Shown: in pieces, positions 57,901 through 64,000 of the stretch
Layout: each line of letters opens with the position of its first letter
Numbering within the stretch: position 1 is the first letter of the stretch
Source: Chrysophaeum taylorii
Lineage: Eukaryota; Sar; Pelagophyceae; Pelagomonadales; Pelagomonadaceae
Assembly: GCA_029834535.1 (NCBI GenBank)
Contig: JAQMWT010000523.1
Location: 1-64,000, forward strand
Direction: 5' to 3'
Length of the DNA: 64,000 nucleotides
Program-made: the position numbers and the translations under genes
Notes under the pieces: model-generated
Seen by the model: only the letters and a program-made list of their open reading frames with translations
Database searches by the model: none
Told to the model about the DNA's origin: nothing

Positions 57901-59567
57901 GCGTGCGACGAGTGGATTTTTGCCAGAAACGCCGCGTCGCTGTCGGCCGACGACTTGCCGCCCGCCCGGCACTGGGCGTCCAAAATACGCAGGATCCCGG
58001 GAGGCTGCTTGCGGCCGGCGATCAGCTCGATGGTTGCCGAGGAGTCGGGGGGCGTCGAGATTTCGGGGGCCTCGATCCCTTCGTCTTCGAACAACCGCAG
58101 CTCCGCCTCGAACACCGCCTCGCAAAAGTGCTGCTGGAGGGACTCGTTGGCGAAGTTTATCAACAGCGTCTCGAAGCTGTTGATCTCAAAGCTCTCGAAC
58201 CCAAACACGTCCAGGATTCCCACGAACTTTTTGCGCTTATCCGAAACAACACTAAGATCACCGTCTCCTCCCAGCGCGGCGTTGCAGGCGCTGACCAACG
58301 CGTCGAAACTCTTCGCGTACAGCCACCGGGCGAGGGCGTCCCGCGCCAAAGCGGCCCCGCGCGGATCTCGGGGGGACTCGTACACTTCGCCGCGGGTCGC
58401 GACGCGCTTGTGGGTGATGATCTTGCAGAGTGCCTCGCGCGGCCCGTTGTCGTTCACACGAAAGCTCAGGCACGTCGCCGCCCGCAGCACGGCCGGCGAG
58501 CCCGAGTCGACCTTGGACGCGTCGTCGTCCTCGCCGCAGCCGCCGCCGCCGCAAATCTTGACGTCACCGATGGCCAACACCGCCCCCAAAACACGCCAGA
58601 CGTCGTCGCCGCCGCATGCTCCAAAAATCGCATCGAGGGCCGCGGTGACGTCGGGATACTTTGGGGCGTCGCGATGCGACAACGCGTCCGAGCTCGAGGC
58701 CAGGTACCGACACTCGGCCGACCCCAACGAGAGCGCGTCCGCCCTTTCGAGCCGTGCCATGTGGAGGGCGTGGAAGTTCGATTCGCCGGGAGCCTGGTGC
58801 GCAACACGCGACTTCTCCAGCAAATAGGTCTCGAGCTCGCCGCCGGAGAGCAAGGCGCCGCCTCGTTTTATTTCGAAGACCAGCTTGAGAAACCGCCCGA
58901 AACGAGACGAATTGGGATTCCTGTTAGTCGCCGCGTTTCCGAACGCCTCCAACACCGGAGACACCGCCTTGACGTTCTCGGCGAGGGACGACTGGGACCC
59001 CCCGCGCCACGCGAGGTACCGCGTCACGATTTTTGACGACTCGGTTTTTCCCGCGCCCGACTCGCCGCTCACGACGACCGACTGGTTCGGCGCGAACGGC
59101 GACGGATCGCAGAGCCGCGCGTACGCGAGCTCCGCGACGGCATAGGGGTGCGGGGGCTGCGACCCGTACCCCGTTCCGGCGTACGCCTCGACCTCGGGGG
59201 ACGCAATTTTTCGCAACGGGTTCACCGCCACCAGAACCGTCCCCATGTAAGTGTACGGCTCGCCCGCCAACGACCGTGCCCCCAGGTTTGCGAGCATCGC
59301 GGGCTCGTGGAGGTGCTGCATCCCTGTCATGTCGGCGAAAGTCGACCCCGCCTCGTTGGCGAAGTACAGCTCGTGAAATCCGAGGTCTAACTTCACCTCG
59401 GCCCCAGCGCCGTCCACGCACACGAGATGCGTGTTGTCCTGCGACACCACCGCCGCCTCCACCCATACCCGCGGGTCCTTCACCTCCACGAACACCTTGG
59501 TCCCCACCGCCACCTCGGGTGCCCTCATCAACCGCTGCGAGACAGATCGATGCAACCCGCGGCCCAT
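54975..59567 (-). CDS. Myosin with WW and PH domains, no IQ motif
   Basis: A 1530-residue frame without introns. Motor domain 1-760: P-loop GESGAGKTESSK (about 169), switch I NRNPNSSRFGRF, switch II DVFGFESFEINSFETLLINF, relay/converter ending near RVFFPASALGVVH. No IQ motif follows; instead comes an alanine-rich coiled coil (about 770-1080), a WW domain (about 1110-1140, PPGWEAHWDDNYGLYYYFN), a PH domain (about 1214-1306, KREGYLMKQGKWTSRWKPRW ... WIAAINAH) and a C-terminal region with a Trp/Phe-rich segment. It should be an actin motor that links membrane phosphoinositides (PH) and proline-rich partners (WW). Tail architectures of this kind are typical of stramenopile-specific myosin classes. 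Confidence 0.92.
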   Translation of the reverse strand: MGRGLHRSVSQRLMRAPEVAVGTKVFVEVKDPRVWVEAAVVSQDNTHLVCVDGAGAEVKLDLGFHELYFANEAGSTFADMTGMQHLHEPAMLANLGARSLAGEPYTYMGTVLVAVNPLRKIASPEVEAYAGTGYGSQPPHPYAVAELAYARLCDPSPFAPNQSVVVSGESGAGKTESSKIVTRYLAWRGGSQSSLAENVKAVSPVLEAFGNAATNRNPNSSRFGRFLKLVFEIKRGGALLSGGELETYLLEKSRVAHQAPGESNFHALHMARLERADALSLGSAECRYLASSSDALSHRDAPKYPDVTAALDAIFGACGGDDVWRVLGAVLAIGDVKICGGGGCGEDDDASKVDSGSPAVLRAATCLSFRVNDNGPREALCKIITHKRVATRGEVYESPRDPRGAALARDALARWLYAKSFDALVSACNAALGGDGDLSVVSDKRKKFVGILDVFGFESFEINSFETLLINFANESLQQHFCEAVFEAELRLFEDEGIEAPEISTPPDSSATIELIAGRKQPPGILRILDAQCRAGGKSSADSDAAFLAKIHSSHARHASLARTHPKDKKSIFHVHHYAQIVGYTVASSSSWTEANVDSVPDGVSDLVASHTESDLVRRVVAAGVNTTTKKQQQLQSVAGGFCASMSKLRETLKTTDSAFVRCVKPTPKMVPGVIDAGTFCSQLRALGLLAACEVLKVGLPTRVSYDDIFDKLPASARDILAGESNETVVACALAAFDVPADSYRLGKTRVFFPASALGVVHAVLAFDPAADPEKAAEIERRLEEAKESAGEARRCAAEARECAAEASRAASEADDALRDFQARRDADDDLFKRLGSASGSRRAADVAKRCADDAARYRRQASSSAAAAAAASSSGGEEAEELRARLAAACEAATRAADDASATLARIEPVAKEGDAARVEAWDKTSHLGDGANKQSILARANAAADAACNAAARLRLSDAKHALALAASLSDEARREARSVDELLEAARASEAQLVDATRSLGDAETRATAACDEASKIFDALRVLDAAAVKSAEDVVQDRRPPPPPPKKKEGGLPAAAGPPAEASRASSRSMRLDPSTVAASLEDERPPSLSPIDEEQDSDDNNNQITPPGWEAHWDDNYGLYYYFNTVTGETQWEPPTMPARSSTRFGTTPTPSVPPADDLSRRTSIKRRSLSGADVALPDAALPDAPPAPPGRGAAYSISALAALASQKREGYLMKQGKWTSRWKPRWFVLEDSYLEYYEKKAHAHARGGDKGKKGKEKVMTLEAASITSFTDTENCFCVTTNQLSWFLVAPDERDMAEWIAAINAHIISLRADDRAASIDRDDDSAATTARDDHDFVRVLDHADAPLEVRTHAAPDAPLTGQRLKPGDVCEASRRLQVDGKAFVRLADWGWTPWHDETSGAPNFGPAPGEWKLPDDNKPTKYRLFRGALPVPLLRGPSHRAQRCDEAAICGEQFEMIAQFTHAPNASHPPDQNATFFKLSDARGWAPLQDPVTKRFLFEAITRESSSGKRDSSRTTTRRFSRFLA

Positions 59568-59693
59568 ACTGCCTGCCTGCCTGCCTCTGGGCTGCCGCAG
59601 AATGAATTAATTAATTAATCAATTATATTTTTAATTAATTAATTAATTAATTAACCGCAGCAGCACCAGCAAGCAGCCTTATGGTAATAAGAA
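59568..59693. repeat. TTAA-rich spacer
   Basis: Short gap between co-directional genes; TTAATTAATTAA runs at 59605-59655 and a CCTGCCTGCCTG run at 59570-59585. Confidence 0.7.
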
Positions 59694-60791
59694 TTAGGGG
59701 GGAATTTCCTCTATGGTCATGTCCGCGGCGCGGAGCCGCGACACGAGGGTATCTCCAAAGGCGGTGGCCGGGGTCCAGACCCCACCTCGGCCCTCGCAGG
59801 CCCCGAGGGGATCCCCCAAAACGAGGGCGAGCGCAGCCTCGCTCACCATCTTCGCCGTCTCGTCGTACCCCGGATCCCCCCCCTTGACCACGACCAGCGG
59901 CGTGTTCTCGGCGGCGTCGACGACCGTCAGCTCGAACCACGATTCCGCGCGGGTCTTGGCATCGGGGCCCTGGGACGGTTTGAAGAGCCGACCGGCGTCA
60001 ACCATACCCTGGATTTTCTCGGGGGGGGTGAGGGCGCTTTTCGCCATTTTCGCCGCGACCATCTCCGACGGCGCCACGACGTACTCCTGGTACCGGACCT
60101 CGCGGTCCAGCAAACGAGCCGACCGACGCACGACGCGCGTGTTGATCGAGGCCATACCAAAGGGCGCGAGCCAGTAGGGCCGCGCGTCCGTCGGTGCCAC
60201 CGGGGCAACCGGGTCCTCGATCCCGATCCCGCCCAAAATCGCTGGATCGTTCGCCTCTTTAGCCATGAGAATTCCAGTCGCGATCGTCCCGCCGGACATC
60301 GCTCCTTGCATCTTGAAATGACCTTGAAGATTCGAAGACCTGCGAAACCCCAAAAACGCCCCGAGATCCGACGGCACCGAGTCGAACCCGCAATTAGGCA
60401 CAATCACGGCGCCCGACCGCTTCGCCGCGTCGCCGTCCCGGTCGATCACCTCGCGTACCCACGGAATCTCGCCGTTTATGTCCACGTACGACGTCCCCGC
60501 GCTGGCGCACGCCGCCACGATCCCGTCCGAGTACTTGGAAAACGGCCCGGCCGTCGACAGCACGACGCGACCCGACCCCGCCACCACCGAGCCCTCCTCG
60601 CTCGAGGCGACCACCGCAGCCGCCGGCGGCGCCGCGGACCCCGCGAGAGCCTCGCCCAGAGCTTCGACCTTTGCCGCGTCGCGACCCCCGACCGCCCACC
60701 GAAACGACCGCGCGCTCTTGCTCAAGTACTCGCACACGAGCCGACCCGTGAACCCCGTAGCGCCGTACACCACAAGATCCACCGCAGCCAT
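59694..60791 (-). CDS. Saccharopine-dehydrogenase-like oxidoreductase (SCCPDH type)
   Basis: A 365-residue frame. The N-terminal Rossmann fold VDLVVYGATGFTGRLVCEYL has the SCCPDH-style dinucleotide site, followed by RWAVGGRDAAKVEALG, VVLSTAGPFSKYSDGIVAAC, the motif TSYVDINGEIPWVREVI and IVPNCGFDSVPSDLGAFLG, all typical of the SCCPDH/trans-acting enoyl reductase family. Substrate not determined; family members act on lipid-related or unknown compounds. Length is a little under the human protein (429). C-terminal GDPGYDETAKMVSEAALAL is also family-like. Confidence 0.88.
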   Translation of the reverse strand: MAAVDLVVYGATGFTGRLVCEYLSKSARSFRWAVGGRDAAKVEALGEALAGSAAPPAAAVVASSEEGSVVAGSGRVVLSTAGPFSKYSDGIVAACASAGTSYVDINGEIPWVREVIDRDGDAAKRSGAVIVPNCGFDSVPSDLGAFLGFRRSSNLQGHFKMQGAMSGGTIATGILMAKEANDPAILGGIGIEDPVAPVAPTDARPYWLAPFGMASINTRVVRRSARLLDREVRYQEYVVAPSEMVAAKMAKSALTPPEKIQGMVDAGRLFKPSQGPDAKTRAESWFELTVVDAAENTPLVVVKGGDPGYDETAKMVSEAALALVLGDPLGACEGRGGVWTPATAFGDTLVSRLRAADMTIEEIPP

Positions 60792-61396
60792 ACTATATAT
60801 ATTCCAAACCCTGACGAGGAAGGGTTTTCAAGTCAACGCGTGGCGATCGTGAACACATTTTTGGCACTTCTTCTCTCTTTTTTTTTTTTTTCGCTTGCAC
60901 TCGAACGTCCCCGCCGCGCCCCGTCAGTTCCGTGCCGCGCACTATTGCCCAGGTCTGGTGCTCTAAAGCTCACTCGCGTTTTGAGGCAAAGGAAGAGGCA
61001 ACGGCAGGTATGCTGTATTTCCTGCGCCGTCGGCGATCTGAAATATCTCGGTATCGAAGATGTCGTGTTCTACCTCAACAACCTCCATCTCCGAAGAGTC
61101 TTCGGGCCATCATGGTGCCCTCGGCATCCTTCTTCTTCTTCTTCTTCTTCTTCTTCTTCTTCTTCTTCTCGAGCTCAGTATAAAGCGCACTCCAGTTGAT
61201 CGAGTACCTGATCCCTTGAGTGAAGGCGCGGTCAAACTCGACATTGAAATCGGGCATCTGGATCGCAGGCGAGCGAAAGGCTCATCGCATCGCCGCAAAA
61301 GCCCGTAGAAGACTTCCGATAGACAGAGCCCCATAGAATGTCTAGAAGTAGTCAACTCTGCTCTGACAGAACCCACAGGGTCACGTCACTGTTCTC
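60792..61396. other. Spacer left of the second copia element, with CTT repeat
   Basis: No supported gene. TTC/CTT microsatellite at 61129-61170. An LTR for the downstream element might lie here but shares no recognisable sequence with the first element's LTR, and its partner would be outside the window. Confidence 0.45.
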
Positions 61397-64000
61397 ATGG
61401 CAGAACGAGCAGCAGCAGCACGAGCCGCACCCAAAGCAGTCACGGGTGCCGATATTCTTAAGCTCTCCGTCATTGAATTTCTCAATGAGGGGAATCGCTT
61501 CCAACTGTCAAAGTCGTAAGGTTTCACTCCAAGTGCGGCATATTCGGCAAACGTTGAGATTTCATCATGCCGACGCCCTCTTCGAGTGCGACTCGTACGA
61601 AGCCTACACAAGGTCCTGCGCTGACTATGAAGTCTTGCGCAATAGGATCCTTGAGCAGGTCTTCCTGGACTGGCCAAACGCCAATGTGGCGGAATTTAAC
61701 CTTTGATCAACTGAAGATCTGCCTCCTGAATACCAGATCTGGCATTTCACTGCGGAAGCGTTCCAACGTCTTCCTGATCATGAAGTAGCACAGTTGGCCA
61801 CTCTCTGCTATGATAACGAAGCTCGTGCGGTTCGCCCCGAAATTAAGGATCGCTTTAAGGAGAGTGAACGCAACCTTAACCTCGCCTATCCTCGCGAACT
61901 TGCCTTTGATGGCAGAATTAACGCGCCAATGTCCATGTTTGCTTTAACACATGCCGACTGGCATACTTACCAAAATACGTATGCAGCTTTCCTGTGTACT
62001 TACTTCAATCACGAGCGTATTAACAAACCTGCTCTCGCGGCCTGGCCAGCCATAACGAAAGTGTACAATATGCACTATCTCCCTAACAAAACGCGCGCCA
62101 TAATGCTTATAGCATTTAGCTTTTATGAAACTGTTTCGTCTAACGATGTCGCGTACTTAAAACAGCAATTTTGCGCTGTCGTTTACAATCTTGACTGGTA
62201 TGTACATGTCTCCATTGAATGTGTGCAGTCCTTCAGGCATCTTTCTTATCAACTTAATCCCGAGGAAACTAATCTTCAGTTCGACGAACCTACTCTATGT
62301 CGGAAGGTTTACGAAGAAACTTTCAAACATTTCGCCAATAGTACCAGCAATAACAGGTACAACAGGGGTTGGGCTGAATGGTGCATCGTCTATGAGACGC
62401 GCTCATCTCCAAGAGCTCAACCTGGATCAGACAAATTATGTCATCCATCCGACTCATCCCATATTCTTGAATTCGCACTGGATCGCATTGGATCTATATA
62501 ATCCAGTTTCCAATAACGCCGAACACAAAAGACGCCTTGAGGCTCCTGTCTCTTGGATACCCTACGTGGAGGGTCTGTCGACACATCAAAAGCCAAAGGT
62601 CTTATTAACTCAATTGCTGGACACTACTGACACTGAGCTTAACCATACAGCACACGTGTTCACGACTCTTACTGCCGCAGCCTCTGGACCTTCCAAACCC
62701 CAGTTTGACCCCAAGCGACTTAGAAATGCTAAAGACGCAAGTCAGCCTGTCTCTCGCAATGACCTGAGCTATTATCGCCCTGGTAACTCCTATGTCACCA
62801 AACCACGTGGCCCTGGTCAGACCAATGACCAACCCGTGTATGCGCGAACTTTCGATCGCTCTGCTCGATCAGATATGAAATTGCTAGATCGCACTAAACA
62901 TACTACGGATGCTCTCAAGGAACAATATAAAGAACTCTCTCGGCATGCTCCGCATAACGCCACTACAACGCAACTGCAGGACAATGTAAAACAAACTGTT
63001 TGAGACATTACTGCACTCCGCTGACATTATCCCTACCTGCGCTTCGTACGATAGCACAGAAGTGCTTCGCCTTAACGAACAGCTTAACAATGCCGAAGAT
63101 ATTGTGCATAGTGCACACACACATCTGCTTTCGACCGAAACGTCGTTAAACTATGGGTCAGAGCAACCTACCGCTTCTGAACCCAACTCTACTAAGTCTG
63201 CTGGCTCTGATGGTCCTACTAACGCCATTCCTACTCCCACCGAGTCTGTGAATTTCACTGAAGCGCCTATAGCAGAATTAACCCCTGATCAGCTAAACGT
63301 ACTTTCGTCTCACGTGACAGCAGCAATGTGCCGTCACAGCTCCGCTCAAGCTACGGTGCAGTCGAACAATCCTACTCCAACTCAAGCTACAAACACTGGA
63401 CTTTCGCCCTTTGACATCGAAAATGGTCTAGGGTGCTGACAATGGGGAACCAACTCCCCCGGTAGCTCCAATCAGCTTCACCCGAGTTGTTGTAACTTCC
63501 AAATTGATTAGCCAACCAAGCTTTTCTGCAGCGAGCATTTCGTCCACCAGTGTCCATAGCGAGAACGAATTTTTAACCAAGTATATGAGGGATCACAACC
63601 TCCCTCTTCATTATCAATTCCTCTATCTGGACAGTTATGCATCAATATCCTTGACGACAACATTTGATTTCGCTATCCCTAATCCTATCGTACCGATTGA
63701 TCCTTTAATCGCCCCCGTTGTCCAAACTGCTACAGGTCAACAACAGGTCTCTCATCTAATGCTGACTATGAACATTGTCACACCATTACGTGACCACCCT
63801 GGCATCGGCTATGTTAAAATTGACTATGCCTTGTTTTGCAGCCAGTGTAAGGACGTCAACTTTTTGTCCTCTCCGCTCCCGAGTGGAGCAAAACTAAGCT
63901 GACAATACGCTTAACAGCAGCGATCAACCAAGTTTGTCCCATCTCACAAGCCTTATAGACAAAGATGTCAAGATACCTATCCATTTCGGATCATGATTTG
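61397..64000 (+). mobile_element. Second, broken copia-type element (5' part, runs off the window)
   Basis: Plus-strand sequence homologous at protein level to gag-protease of the first element. 61397-61706 corresponds to the small gag ORF (SYEAYTRSCADY), 61707-62500 to Gag (ALTHADWHTYQNTYAAFLC, KPALAAWPAI, FYETVSSNDV, CIVYETRS), about 62500-63003 to the mid-region (VSWIPYVEG, RLRNAKDAS, SYYRPGN, RSDMKLLDRTKH), 63062-63900 to the linker and protease (YLDSYASISLTT, PVVQTATGQQQVSHL, GIGYVKIDYALF). Frame changes near 61510, 62495, 63005 and 63440 show it is inactive. If its order matches the first element, a methyltransferase would follow just beyond 64000. Confidence 0.82.
61707..63902 (+). pseudogene. 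Degenerate gag-protease of the second copia element
   Basis: Fragments in three frames (to 62501, about 62495-63003, 63062-63439, then 63504-63902) that together follow the first element's gag-protease order. The protease Asp is in YLDSYAS, differing from ADTCAS in the first element. Protein identity between the two elements is moderate, so they belong to different subfamilies rather than being recent copies. Confidence 0.78.

Noticed and set aside
56182-58125. 647-codon minus frame inside the myosin gene
   Set aside because: Shifted-frame shadow of the myosin coding sequence, Arg/Gly-rich.

Overview
This is a eukaryotic nuclear segment. Protein genes are dense, mostly uninterrupted and very GC-rich, sit on both strands with gaps as small as 4-120 bp, and have at most very short introns (63 nt in the potassium-channel gene, a 38-nt candidate in a dioxygenase gene). 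The gene set (kinetochore NUF2, ALG11, UTP6, EAF6, eL40, myosin, CK1) is eukaryotic housekeeping. A myosin with WW and PH domains, a selenocysteine peroxiredoxin, Helitrons, a Ty1/copia element and a non-LTR element with a PD-D-K nuclease together suggest a stramenopile alga, perhaps pelagophyte-like. That placement is inference; no marker gene here proves it.

Layout. 1-1620: two head-to-tail Helitron-like copies. 1769-1930: eL40 without visible ubiquitin. 2693-5459: a 2OG-Fe(II) dioxygenase and an LRRC47-like LRR plus B3/B4 protein, each with a reading-frame change. 6921-19397: a 12.5-kb Ty1/copia retrotransposon on the minus strand with two LTRs and a 5-bp target duplication; a cytosine-C5 DNA methyltransferase lies between its protease and integrase. 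20044-29702: ankyrin potassium channel, NUF2, a DUF2470-like protein, ALG11. 29718-31823: a second Helitron tandem pair. 31847-32274: a 5'-truncated non-LTR copy with a 15-bp target duplication. 32319-34380: histidine phosphatase, EAF6 and UTP6, tightly packed. 34503-39770: Helitron copy E, a longer non-LTR copy, a gene-poor stretch and Helitron copy F. 39809-60791: coiled-coil protein, LRR protein, multi-thioredoxin protein, an SH3-like/LRR protein, a HAD 5'-nucleotidase with a 31-glutamine tract, a selenoprotein peroxiredoxin, a CK1-type kinase, an aromatic-amino-acid-type transporter, a WW-PH myosin and a saccharopine-dehydrogenase-like oxidoreductase. 61397-64000: a second, broken relative of the copia element, cut by the window end.

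The most notable points are the methyltransferase inside the copia element, the in-frame TGA at the peroxidatic position of the peroxiredoxin, and the Helitron-like family whose 5' ends all face neighbouring gene starts. The host genes do not form one pathway; what they share is compact packing, with mobile DNA filling most of the space between them.
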